This document shows, in pieces, positions 18,472 to 26,310 of a stretch of DNA of 64,000 bases. The notes below the pieces were generated by a model. The model saw nothing but the letters and a program-made list of their open reading frames with translations, had not been told where the DNA came from and ran no database searches. The first letter of the stretch is position 1. Each line of letters begins with the position of its first letter. This DNA is from Haladaptatus litoreus (GTDB lineage Archaea > Halobacteriota > Halobacteria > Halobacteriales > Haladaptataceae): positions 1-64,000 of the forward strand of contig NZ_FTNO01000001.1 in NCBI RefSeq assembly GCF_900156425.1. The letters are read 5' to 3'. The translations under genes were made by a program, and so were the position numbers.

Positions 18472-19797
18472 TTACTCTTCCGACGTCGATTCGACCACCG
18501 TTTTTTCCGACCCCTCGATAACAGTTCGGTCAGGGATTTTCGGGTCGGATTTTGGCTTTCGTGAGAGCAGTCGTTGCAGCAGCGTGAGCTCGTTCGGCGC
18601 GTCCTTCTCAATTGTGTGGTACTCCACGACTACGTTCCCGTCTTCCTCGCCGATTCGGAAGTAGTTCAATTGGAACGAGGGGTAGTACACCGGTGGGAGG
18701 AGTCCGACCCACGTCGGGGTTCGGTGCAGTCGCTTGAGCCACGTTCCGGTGTTGATGATGACGCGCTCGCCGACTGGCGTGAGCGAGACGCGATGGGTGT
18801 GGCCGTAGATGAACGCCGCGACGTCGGGATACTCCTCAAACACGTTTTTCGCGGCCTTGACGTAAGGCGCATCGGGATTTTCAGTTGGTTCGTCCGACCG
18901 GACGAGGTCGAACCGTTCGAGCGTTTTCCGCGCGTCACGGATGAAAAAGTAGAGTGGTATCGAGATGACGAACAGGAGACTGACGACCACGAGATTGACG
19001 AAAAAGACGAACTCGATGAGGCTTCCGACGAATCCCAAATCCCGAAGTATCTCGGCGGTGACCCTCGTTGCTGCGTTTGCACCGAACAGGCCACTGTCCC
19101 CGATGAGCAAAACGACTAGATAGATGAAGCTCACGTTGAACAGGAGCAAGAACGGAAGCGCGGCATACCGCAGAAAAGGACTCATCTCCCGATAAAAGTA
19201 GTTCGACGCTATCCAATCCGGAATCTCTTCGAGCGGCGTGAGCGACTGGATATCTTTCAGCCAGTTGTACCTCCCGCGCCCCGAGAGTTGTCCGGCCTTG
19301 CTCGTGATATGGCGATTGACGAAGTATCCGAGGGGGTTCGCTCGTGGATTGCCGAAATCCGGCATTCGGTTGTGCGCGTCCTGTTGCATCCCGTGTTCTA
19401 TCCATATTTTCCGCTCGGCGACGGTTCTGACGAGCGAAAGCGTCGGGTCGAGGATGACGTTGAACTCCCGTAATCGCTCGATATATTCCGTATAGCCCGC
19501 CAGTTCGGCGTCGTGGTTGCCCGGAATGAGCGTGATGTCAATGCTCTCGCCCGTCTCGCGGAGCTGTTCGAAGAGCTTCGGATGATGGTTCACGAGTTCG
19601 TCGAACTTCGCTATTCCATTCGTCTCGGTGAACTCCCAGAGTCCGAAAGCGTCACCAAGAATTATTAGTTCGGCGTCCTCGTCCGCCGATTCGAGCGTTT
19701 GAAGAAACTCGACGAACTCGGTTTCGAACTCGCACTTCTGTAACTGTTCGTCGCCCCCTACGTGAAGGTCGCTGACGAAGTAGTAGACGTCGGCCAT
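18472..19797 (-). CDS. Metallophosphoesterase with internal membrane segments
   Basis: The product is 441 residues from the ATG at 19797 (MADVYYFVSDLHVGGDE). Calcineurin-like motifs: 'SDLHVGG' (Asp10, His12), 'LGDAFGLWE', 'IPGNHDAEL', and after a long insert 'YGHTHRVSL'. The insert (roughly 225-330) has two hydrophobic stretches, so the enzyme is tied to the membrane with its catalytic parts on both sides in sequence but the same side in space. It resembles UDP-2,3-diacylglucosamine hydrolase-like/LpxH-like phosphoesterases in the N-terminal half, but haloarchaea lack lipid A. A lipid or nucleotide diphosphate substrate is a guess. Confidence 0.82.
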   Translation of the reverse strand: MADVYYFVSDLHVGGDEQLQKCEFETEFVEFLQTLESADEDAELIILGDAFGLWEFTETNGIAKFDELVNHHPKLFEQLRETGESIDITLIPGNHDAELAGYTEYIERLREFNVILDPTLSLVRTVAERKIWIEHGMQQDAHNRMPDFGNPRANPLGYFVNRHITSKAGQLSGRGRYNWLKDIQSLTPLEEIPDWIASNYFYREMSPFLRYAALPFLLLFNVSFIYLVVLLIGDSGLFGANAATRVTAEILRDLGFVGSLIEFVFFVNLVVVSLLFVISIPLYFFIRDARKTLERFDLVRSDEPTENPDAPYVKAAKNVFEEYPDVAAFIYGHTHRVSLTPVGERVIINTGTWLKRLHRTPTWVGLLPPVYYPSFQLNYFRIGEEDGNVVVEYHTIEKDAPNELTLLQRLLSRKPKSDPKIPDRTVIEGSEKTVVESTSEE

Positions 19798-19941
19798 GCT
19801 CCCCGCAAGGAACACACCGTCCCACTCTAAAGGGGCTTCGGCGAACGTTGCCGTTCGTGCGCCGCTTCGGCCACCAACACGTCGCACGAGCACGCGGCCA
19901 AAATCGTATTCCTTTTAGGGAGCGACCGTCATCGTTTCCGT

Positions 19942-20346
19942 ATGGCAAACTTTCAGGTCGTCGTTGCGGACCCCGACTCCGGAGCGGCCTATCAGCGCGA
20001 TATCGACGGACAGGATGCGAACCGATTCCTCGGCAAATCCATCGGCGAGGACGTAGACGGCGGTGCCGTCGGACTCGACGGCTACACGGTCGAAATCACT
20101 GGCGGTTCCGACAACGCTGGCCGACCGATGCGCGGCGACGTCAACGGCCCGAGCCTCAAGGACGTGCTCCTCGAAGGCGGCACGGGCTACAACCCGAAAC
20201 GAGACGGCGAGCGACGCCGTATCTCCGTTCGCGGCAAGGAAATCAGCGAGGCAGTCGCTCAACTGAACGTCTCGATTTCGGAGCGTGGCGACCAGTCCGT
20301 TGACGAACTGTACGGCGAAGGCGACGGCGAAGAAGACGACGAGTAA
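19942..20346 (+). CDS. rps6e: 30S ribosomal protein S6e
   Basis: The 134-residue product is a small archaeal S6e: '[36 protein letters not shown]', '[22 protein letters not shown]' and '[20 protein letters not shown]' are family hallmarks. It binds 18S/16S-type rRNA in the small subunit. The eukaryotic C-terminal phosphorylation tail is absent, replaced by an acidic tail, as normal in haloarchaea. It precedes two conserved hypothetical genes on the same strand. Confidence 0.95.
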   Translation: MANFQVVVADPDSGAAYQRDIDGQDANRFLGKSIGEDVDGGAVGLDGYTVEITGGSDNAGRPMRGDVNGPSLKDVLLEGGTGYNPKRDGERRRISVRGKEISEAVAQLNVSISERGDQSVDELYGEGDGEEDDE

Positions 20347-20388
20347 TCCGTCGGAGCACTCAAACACTTACACTGTCTTTTCATCACC

Positions 20389-20826
20389 ATGACCCAGCGG
20401 GTTTCTAGCGAGACGACCGAAACAGTCCGGGCGACGATGGCACAAGCGGGTGCGACGAACCGGCCACGAATCGAGATTCCGGCGGAGGATGCGGACGCGT
20501 TTCCGGCGGACGAAATCGTCCGTTTCGTCGCGGACGAATCCGAATATCGTGCTCGAATCGAGCGTCCACTGACCGGTGACGGCCGCCTGATTCGCGGCCT
20601 GTACGACACGCCGCGAATCGCCCGGAATCCGGGAGAGGGCGATAATCGACTCTCCGAGTGGTTCGCCGAGAGCAACCGACAGTTCGGTGGGTCGGTTCTC
20701 GTGGACGTCGTCGAAGAGGGATTCAAGTACGGTATCCGGAATCCGGGAGAGCGCGCCGTCTACGAAGCGACCGAAGCGCCGAACGAGAGTCTCGCCGACA
20801 TCGCAAAGCAGGTGGACGACCAATGA
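20389..20826 (+). CDS. Conserved haloarchaeal protein downstream of S6e
   Basis: The 145-residue product is soluble and acidic, with a conserved-looking core 'GRLIRGLYDTPRIARNPGEGDNRLSEWF' and 'SVLVDVVEEGFKYGIRNPGERAVYEA'. I believe it is the family annotated DUF7112, but I know no function. The stop overlaps the next start (ATGA), so the two are translationally coupled. Location behind a ribosomal gene hints at a translation-linked job; this is only an inference. Confidence 0.75.
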   Translation: MTQRVSSETTETVRATMAQAGATNRPRIEIPAEDADAFPADEIVRFVADESEYRARIERPLTGDGRLIRGLYDTPRIARNPGEGDNRLSEWFAESNRQFGGSVLVDVVEEGFKYGIRNPGERAVYEATEAPNESLADIAKQVDDQ

Positions 20827-21242
20827 GCGCGGACAAACGCGCGGAATTTCTGGCGGGCGAGCGCACCGACGACGTGGCGCTCTTTCTCGCGGACTCGTTC
20901 GTTTCGAACGAGTCGATTGCCGACTACGGCGAGTCGGTTCCCGGCGGAACGCTTCTCATCGTTTCGGGCGACACGGGCAGAAGCGTCTTCCAGAAGGCGA
21001 CGGGAATGGAGGCGATGGGCTTTGCGAAACAGGCGATGGGAACCGAGGGGGACATCGCGGCCGACCTCTCCGCCGCTGACTGTCCAGAGGGCGACCACGA
21101 CGTCGAGTTCATCTTCGCGTTCGCGGAAGAACAGAACGAGGAGGTTGGCGGTCTCTACGGCGAGGGGGACGTGATTCACGCCTACGCCTACTGCGCCTGT
21201 GGGACTGCGTTCTCCCACAAATGGGTGGCCGGCGAACGATAA
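20823..21242 (+). CDS. Conserved haloarchaeal protein (DUF5807-like)
   Basis: The product is 139 residues from the ATG at 20823, which shares bases with the upstream stop codon. It begins 'MSADKRAEFLAGERTDDVALFLADSFV' and ends with a Cys pair 'YAYCACGTAFSHKW' that might hold a metal together with His. I believe this is the DUF5807 family. The frame continues upstream into the previous gene, so the overlap start is chosen. Function unknown; cotranscribed with the preceding gene. Confidence 0.75.
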   Translation: MSADKRAEFLAGERTDDVALFLADSFVSNESIADYGESVPGGTLLIVSGDTGRSVFQKATGMEAMGFAKQAMGTEGDIAADLSAADCPEGDHDVEFIFAFAEEQNEEVGGLYGEGDVIHAYAYCACGTAFSHKWVAGER

Positions 21243-21307
21243 GACGTTGACCGTTGTTCGGTGCTCCCGCCCTCATTCCCGTTTTGGGGCCGAAATGAAT
21301 GGGTTAA

Positions 21308-21315
21308 TTATATAT
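21308..21315 (+). promoter_or_regulatory. TATA box of the histidine kinase gene
   Basis: TTATATAT ends 29 bases before the chosen ATG at 21345, fitting a near-leaderless haloarchaeal transcript and supporting that start over the upstream one. Confidence 0.5.
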
Positions 21316-21344
21316 CTTACGGCCACTTTCGAAAAAACGACTCC

Positions 21345-22772
21345 ATGCCGGGTGTAGAGGATATATCGACGAGAAGGAATCTACCAATCGGGATTCGCGT
21401 TCTTCATGTTGATGCCGACGAAGCGGTTCTGCAAGCGTCCCGGGAGTCGCTCGAACGTGAAAACGACATCGACACAGTCGTCCCTGTTACGAGCAACGAC
21501 GATGCCATCGACTATCTCTCAGAGCATCATGCAGACATCGACTGCGTCGTCAGCGATTACGACCCGGAGTGCGGTTCCGGGTTGAAACTGCTCGACACCG
21601 TCAGAGAGCGGTGGCCGAGTCTCCCGTTCATCGTCTTCACCGGCAATGGAAGCGAAGACGTGGCGAGCAGAGCGATGTCCTGTGGCGCGACCAACTATCT
21701 GCAAAAAGGAACGACGGACACCAGATTACTTTCGCTCATCTCGCAAATCCGTCAGGCTGTTTCCCATCGCCGAACGGAAAAGGAAGTTCACCGTGGCTTT
21801 CGAGCCATCGAGATGACCAACGAAGGTATCGCGCTTCTCACGAACTCGTTCGATTTCAACTACGTCAACGAGGCCTACGCGGAACTGTTCGGCTACGACC
21901 AAGAAACGCTCATCGGACTCGGATGGGCCGAGACGATTTCCGACGAATCGGTCGAACGTCTTCGCTCCGACATCATTCCGATGGTCGATTCAGAGGGTGA
22001 ATGGACGGGGGAGATCACCGGCCAAAATCACGACGGAAACACGCTCACGCTGACTCTCTCACTCTCGACCGTCGCGGAAAACGAGTACGTCTGTGCTGTT
22101 CGAGACGTAACCGAACGAAAGGAACGCGAAGAAGAACTTATTCAGGAAAACGAACGATTGGACGCGTTTGCGAGTAAGGTATCACACGACCTCCGCAGTC
22201 CGCTGAGCATCATCTACGGCTATCTCAACGTCGCTCGGGAGACGGGCAAGAAGGAGCACTTCGACGAAATCGAGGGGGCCGCGGACCGCATCGAAGCAAT
22301 CATCTCCGACCTGTTAGAAGTCGCCCGAGAGGGTCAAAAGGAACTCGACCGCGAAGTCATCCATCTTCACGACTTCGTCGAACATGTCTGGGACGGTATC
22401 GAGAGCGGGGAAGCCACGCTCTATCTCACGCTTTCCGACGTTCGAATCGTTGCAGACCACGACCGTCTGACCGAACTGTTTGCCAACCTCTTTCGAAACG
22501 CGGTCGAACACGGTGGCAACGACGTTGTCATCTCGGTCGGAACCACGGAAGACGGCTTTTACGTCGAAGACGGCGGTTCCGGGATTCCGGAAACACAGCG
22601 CCAGAGCGTTCTCGAATCGGGCTACTCTACCGCCGATAGCACCGGACTCGGCCTGAGTATCGTCAAGGAAATCGCCGATTCTCACGGGTGGAAAATGCAT
22701 GTCGAGGACAGTGACGATGGCGGTGCGCGCTTTCGCTTTTCCGGCGTCGAATGCGCACAACAACGCCAATAG
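21345..22772 (+). CDS. Hybrid sensor: response-receiver, PAS and histidine kinase
   Basis: The product is 475 residues from the ATG at 21345. Domains in order: a receiver (about 17-140) with phospho-acceptor Asp71 in 'VVSDYDPECGSG' and conserved 'FTGNGSEDVA'; a PAS domain (about 152-258, 'FNYVNEAYAELFGYDQETLIG'); a short coiled coil; a HisKA dimer with His281 in 'VSHDLRSPLS'; and an ATPase domain with 'NLFRNAVEHGG' (N box), 'VEDGGSGIP' (G1) and 'GLGLSIV' (G2). No membrane segment, so it is a cytoplasmic sensor. Receiver-first architecture is common in haloarchaeal kinases. The signal and any output partner are not shown by neighbours. Confidence 0.92.
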   Translation: MPGVEDISTRRNLPIGIRVLHVDADEAVLQASRESLERENDIDTVVPVTSNDDAIDYLSEHHADIDCVVSDYDPECGSGLKLLDTVRERWPSLPFIVFTGNGSEDVASRAMSCGATNYLQKGTTDTRLLSLISQIRQAVSHRRTEKEVHRGFRAIEMTNEGIALLTNSFDFNYVNEAYAELFGYDQETLIGLGWAETISDESVERLRSDIIPMVDSEGEWTGEITGQNHDGNTLTLTLSLSTVAENEYVCAVRDVTERKEREEELIQENERLDAFASKVSHDLRSPLSIIYGYLNVARETGKKEHFDEIEGAADRIEAIISDLLEVAREGQKELDREVIHLHDFVEHVWDGIESGEATLYLTLSDVRIVADHDRLTELFANLFRNAVEHGGNDVVISVGTTEDGFYVEDGGSGIPETQRQSVLESGYSTADSTGLGLSIVKEIADSHGWKMHVEDSDDGGARFRFSGVECAQQRQ

Positions 22773-22831
22773 TCCACTGACGTTTCGCTCGCGTCGATAC
22801 CGACTTTACTTCCGATGTCGTCTGTTCACGC

Positions 22832-23095
22832 ATGGCAACGCGCGTACCCATCTCGGACTGGGACGCAATCTCCGATAACCTTCGCCGATTCGCCCCAAAC
22901 GTCGATAGACACGAGGCAAAACTCATCGCCAGAATGGGTGTTGCTCGATTCACCATCACTCGGGAGGGACACGTCACCGCAGGAATGCCACTGCACGATT
23001 TCGACGGCCGGGCCGATTCGCTCGTCTTCGACCACCGTGCTGGCGCGATTCGAATCGAGCGCGCCGGGGTGACCTACGTGTTTCGCAGGCCGTAG
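22832..23095 (+). CDS. Small conserved-looking acidic/basic mixed protein
   Basis: The 87-residue product begins 'MATRVPISDWDAISDNLRRFAP' and continues as alternating beta-like sequence ('VARFTITREGHVTAGMPLHDFDG', 'LVFDHRAGAIRIERAGVTYVFRRP'). No motif or membrane segment. It follows the histidine kinase by 59 bases on the same strand, so it could be read from the same transcript. Family not recognised. Confidence 0.6.
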   Translation: MATRVPISDWDAISDNLRRFAPNVDRHEAKLIARMGVARFTITREGHVTAGMPLHDFDGRADSLVFDHRAGAIRIERAGVTYVFRRP

Positions 23096-23484
23096 AACGA
23101 GTGCCACCGACGAAAGGGTGTGGATGGTTCGGCGATTCGGATAGCAACCGCGTACAATCGGCGTTATCTCCTATTTTTCATCGACCATTGACCCGGTAGA
23201 CACACCGTACGACGGTTCGCCTCGGTCACCACCTCGCTTCATGGACGGGGGAATCTACTCGTCGGGAGCCAATTTTCATTCGCTTGCCGCTTCACTCGTA
23301 CTATCGACTCCGATATTCTCACACAAATAGTTCTCGCACAACAAGTCAACGAATGATACTATACTTCTACGCGGTCTCAGAATAATTATTCCGTAAAACC
23401 ACGTTGTAGGCACTCATTACTGCGTTATTATTCCATCAGACTACTCATAACAAAGTGTGAATCCGTTTTCCACCATTTTGTAGC
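23096..23484. other. Long upstream region of the repeat protein, with a perfect 12-bp palindrome
   Basis: There are 389 bases without a gene. The final 150 bases are AT-rich and hold a perfect palindrome GAATAATTATTC at 23380-23391 and a related TTATTATTCC at 23425-23434, both ahead of the exported repeat protein. These could be operator sites. The GC-richer first half shows nothing definite. Confidence 0.4.
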
Positions 23485-24969
23485 ATGCCAAAAAACAACG
23501 ACAACGAGAGGAACCTCAATCGCAGAGACTACGTAAAAGGGATAGCAGCGGCCGGTATCGGTGCCGGTACAATCTTTTCCGGTGCGTCGGCGGCCCGAAC
23601 GAATGCGAACGGCGAGGACGTGTACCTCGTCTTCGGTGCTGACACGTCGTCAGACCTCGAATCGTGGCTAGAAAACCGCGCAGGCGACCTGCAATCGAGT
23701 TCGCAGGAGTCGAACTCCGAAGTCATCCAGTATCAGGATGTCAACCAACTGAACGTCAACCAACAGGAGAACGCTGTCGCAATCTCCATCGACGGCGGGC
23801 AGGCGGACGCGATTCAGCGCACCTACCAGTACAATACGAACACGCAGAAAGGTGATGCACAGTCGATAAACGCAAAGAAAGAGAAGAAAGAACACACCTT
23901 CGAAGACGTCAAAAACGCGTACATCGTCTTCGCGGGTGACTCCGATTCGCGCGAGTTTTCCGGCTGGGTCGTCAGCGACAACGTTTTCGAGAGCAAACAG
24001 AGCGCGGAGGCGGACATCGACCAAGAACAGGAGGTCGAACAGGTCAACTACAACAGCCAGAGCACTGCTGTCGCCATCTCGGAAGGCGGTAGTTACTCCC
24101 GCTCGTACCAGCGAAGCTACCAAGAAAACAACAACGTGCAGACGGCGAAAGCGCTGGCGCTGAACGTCGGCGACGGCGACAGTCAGAAGGCCGATTCGTC
24201 GGTTGAACAGTGGCAGGATGTCGACCAACTGAACGTCAACGAACAGGGTATCGCCGTCGCAATCGCAGTCGGCGAGGACAGCGTCGCGAAGGCGTGGCAG
24301 GTGAGCTGTCAGTTCAACACGAACAAGCAGATTGCGAAGGCGGCCGCGATAAACTTCGACCCGAAATCCATGGATGAGGTCGCGGCGACGGCCAGAATGA
24401 ATGGCGACTTCTCGGAGTCGGACGTGAAGCGGACGAAGACCGGCAAAGACCAGGCCAACACGCAGGACGCGGAGGCGGACATCGACCAATTCCAAGGTGT
24501 CAACCAACTGAATATCAACCTACAGAATGCGGCCGTTTCGGTCGCTCTCGACAAAAGCGATTCGTACGCGACGCAGGCCAGCTACCAAGGGAACTTCAAC
24601 GCACAAGTCGCGGAGGCGGCAGCGGTCAACATCGACGAGGGCAATTGGAAGGCGGCAACGGTGTTGAACGGTACGGACGCCAAAGGCGACGGGTCGTGGG
24701 CGGTTAGCTACGACAACGGCGGCGACCAAGTCAACCAGCAAACGGCCATCGCCGACATCGACCAAGCGCAGTACGTCGAGCAGTTGAACGTCAACGAACA
24801 GTACAGTGCGGTCGCGTACGCCGAGAACGACGGCACCGCGATGGCGGAACAACTCAACTACCAAGTCAATCAGAACGAGCAAATCGCCGAATCGGAAGCG
24901 AGCAACGAAAGCGACCAAGACAACAAGAAGGACGGCAAGAAAGACAAAGACGAAAAGTGCGCAGCGTAA
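23485..24969 (+). CDS. Tat-exported protein of five Gln/Asn-rich curlin-like repeats
   Basis: The 494-residue product has a twin-arginine signal (NRRDYVKGIAAAGIG, Arg13-Arg14) ending in an Ala-rich region near residue 37. Five imperfect repeats follow at about 79-130, 172-229, 235-291, 327-384 and 419-475. Each has the form D-Q-x-Q-x-V-x-Q-L-N-V-N-x-Q, then A-V-A-I-A, a loop, and Y-Q-x-N-x-N-x-Q followed by alternating Ala. Two similar spacers ('VYLVFGADTSS', 'AYIVFAGDSDS') precede repeats 1 and 2. The tail is Lys/Asp-rich. Alternating Gln/Asn/hydrophobic strands recall curlin and other stacked-beta amyloid or solenoid proteins. I infer an extracellular structural or fibre role; no enzyme motif is present. 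Single gene, no sec or nucleator partner beside it. Confidence 0.8.
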   Translation: MPKNNDNERNLNRRDYVKGIAAAGIGAGTIFSGASAARTNANGEDVYLVFGADTSSDLESWLENRAGDLQSSSQESNSEVIQYQDVNQLNVNQQENAVAISIDGGQADAIQRTYQYNTNTQKGDAQSINAKKEKKEHTFEDVKNAYIVFAGDSDSREFSGWVVSDNVFESKQSAEADIDQEQEVEQVNYNSQSTAVAISEGGSYSRSYQRSYQENNNVQTAKALALNVGDGDSQKADSSVEQWQDVDQLNVNEQGIAVAIAVGEDSVAKAWQVSCQFNTNKQIAKAAAINFDPKSMDEVAATARMNGDFSESDVKRTKTGKDQANTQDAEADIDQFQGVNQLNINLQNAAVSVALDKSDSYATQASYQGNFNAQVAEAAAVNIDEGNWKAATVLNGTDAKGDGSWAVSYDNGGDQVNQQTAIADIDQAQYVEQLNVNEQYSAVAYAENDGTAMAEQLNYQVNQNEQIAESEASNESDQDNKKDGKKDKDEKCAA

Positions 24970-25148
24970 CCGGATGAGCTGATTCGAAGGTAAAATAGGG
25001 CTTCCCGACGACCGCAAGACGCACTCTTCCCACTGAAAACGCGACTTTCTTCTTTCGAGGACGACGGTTCCGCAGTCGATGCACCAACTCCAACGTGGCC
25101 GAAACGACCATTGACGAGCAGGTCGTGCCTCGAAATCGGTGATTCACG

Positions 25149-25292
25149 ATGGCCGAATGTCCCGTCTGCGGAATGGACGTCGATGCGGACGACCCGCCAG
25201 CCCCAACCGAGTACGAAGGCGAAACCTACGTCTTCTGTGAAGGAATGGGATGCAAGGAAAAGTTCGAAGACAATCCGGAGCAGTACACCTGA
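25149..25292 (+). CDS. YHS domain mini-protein
   Basis: The 47-residue product begins MAECPVCGMDVDADD and ends 'TYVFCEGMGCKEKFEDNPEQYT'. The CPVCGM and 'FC...C' pattern with the final 'F-x-x-N-P-x-x-Y' is the YHS domain, found in metal-handling proteins such as P-type copper ATPases and in short stand-alone forms. Cys4, Cys7 and Cys30/Cys35 probably bind a metal. No signal. It is followed by a 12-bp hairpin and a convergent gene. Metal delivery is a reasonable inference, with no direct evidence. Confidence 0.85.
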   Translation: MAECPVCGMDVDADDPPAPTEYEGETYVFCEGMGCKEKFEDNPEQYT

Positions 25293-25320
25293 AACTGGTC
25301 GTGAGTGGCGTCGGCAGAGA

Positions 25321-25348
25321 GCGGTGTCATCCTTCAGGATGACACCGC
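25321..25348. terminator. Perfect 12-bp hairpin between convergent genes
   Basis: GCGGTGTCATCC (25321-25332), loop TTCA, then GGATGACACCGC (25337-25348). It sits midway between the YHS gene and the convergent BtpA-family gene, so it could end transcription from both sides. No long T run follows. Confidence 0.55.
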
Positions 25349-25375
25349 CATTTCCGCGTGATACTTTTCCGGGCG

Positions 25376-26167
25376 CTACACTCGGCGAACGAGTTTCGAA
25401 ACCCGCGATTCGTCCACTTCGTTCGTCGTCTTCCCACCTTCTTTCAGCGCAGTTCCGACGATTGTGCCGTCCGCGATTTCCAGTAAGTCGGCCACGTTCT
25501 CCGCCGTTGTTCCACTGCCGACGAGGACGGAGGCGTCCGAACCGGTTTCGTCTCGGTTCGAGACGACCGATTCGAGCAGGTCGGTATCGACTTCGTGGCC
25601 GGTTCCGACGCCGCTCACGACCAGTCCATCCGCGCGTCCGCGCCCGAGGGTTTCGTCCACGAGTTCCGCCAATGGTCGCTCGGCCAGCGGCGCGGAGTGT
25701 TTTACGTCGATGTCGGCGAGGATTTTCACGTCGGAATCGATTTCGTCCCGAAGTCGTAGTGTCTCGTGTGCGTTCCCTTCGATGACGCCTTGGTCGGTCA
25801 GGCGCGCGCCAGTGTGGACGTTCACGCGGATGAAATCCGCGCCGCCAGCGGTCGCAATCGACAGCGCGGATTTTGCGTCGTTTCGGAGGACGTTCACGCC
25901 GAGTGGGCAGCCGACCGCCTGCCGGAGTTCGGTGACGATGCGGGTCATCGACGCGACGACGTGTTTCGGCACGTCGTCGCGGTAGAACGGGGAATCGCCG
26001 AAGTTCTCCACCATGATGGCGTCTACGCCCCCAGATTCGAGCGCGTGAGCGTCAGTGAGCGCGCGAGTTCGAACCGCGTCGAAATTACCGCCGTAACCGG
26101 GCGAACCGGGGAGGGCAGACAGGTGAACCATGCCGACGATTGCGTCGTCGGTGTCGAAAATACTCAT
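25376..26167 (-). CDS. BtpA/SgcQ family TIM-barrel protein
   Basis: The 263-residue product has the family start 'IVGMVHLSALPGSPGYGG', then 'GGVDAIMVENFGDSPFYRDDVPKH', 'GADFIRVNVHTGARLTDQGVIEG', 'ILADIDVKHSAPLA' and 'SVLVGSGTTAENVADLLEIADGTIVGTALK'. The fold is a TIM barrel. BtpA in cyanobacteria is needed for photosystem I stability and SgcQ is near sugar genes; the archaeal role is unknown. Length matches the family. It converges with the YHS gene and diverges from a kinase-like gene. Confidence 0.85.
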   Translation of the reverse strand: MSIFDTDDAIVGMVHLSALPGSPGYGGNFDAVRTRALTDAHALESGGVDAIMVENFGDSPFYRDDVPKHVVASMTRIVTELRQAVGCPLGVNVLRNDAKSALSIATAGGADFIRVNVHTGARLTDQGVIEGNAHETLRLRDEIDSDVKILADIDVKHSAPLAERPLAELVDETLGRGRADGLVVSGVGTGHEVDTDLLESVVSNRDETGSDASVLVGSGTTAENVADLLEIADGTIVGTALKEGGKTTNEVDESRVSKLVRRV

Positions 26168-26310
26168 ACTGGATGGTCGTCGCGTCCCGAATTAAGGGAA
26201 TCGAGTTCGTTCGTGGGTGTCGGTTGGCTGTTTCCGTCTCCCCAATTGATGTTGACGATTCGACACCAAAAGATTTCTACCGCCGTAGCCATGAGCGAAC
26301 TATCGTTGCT

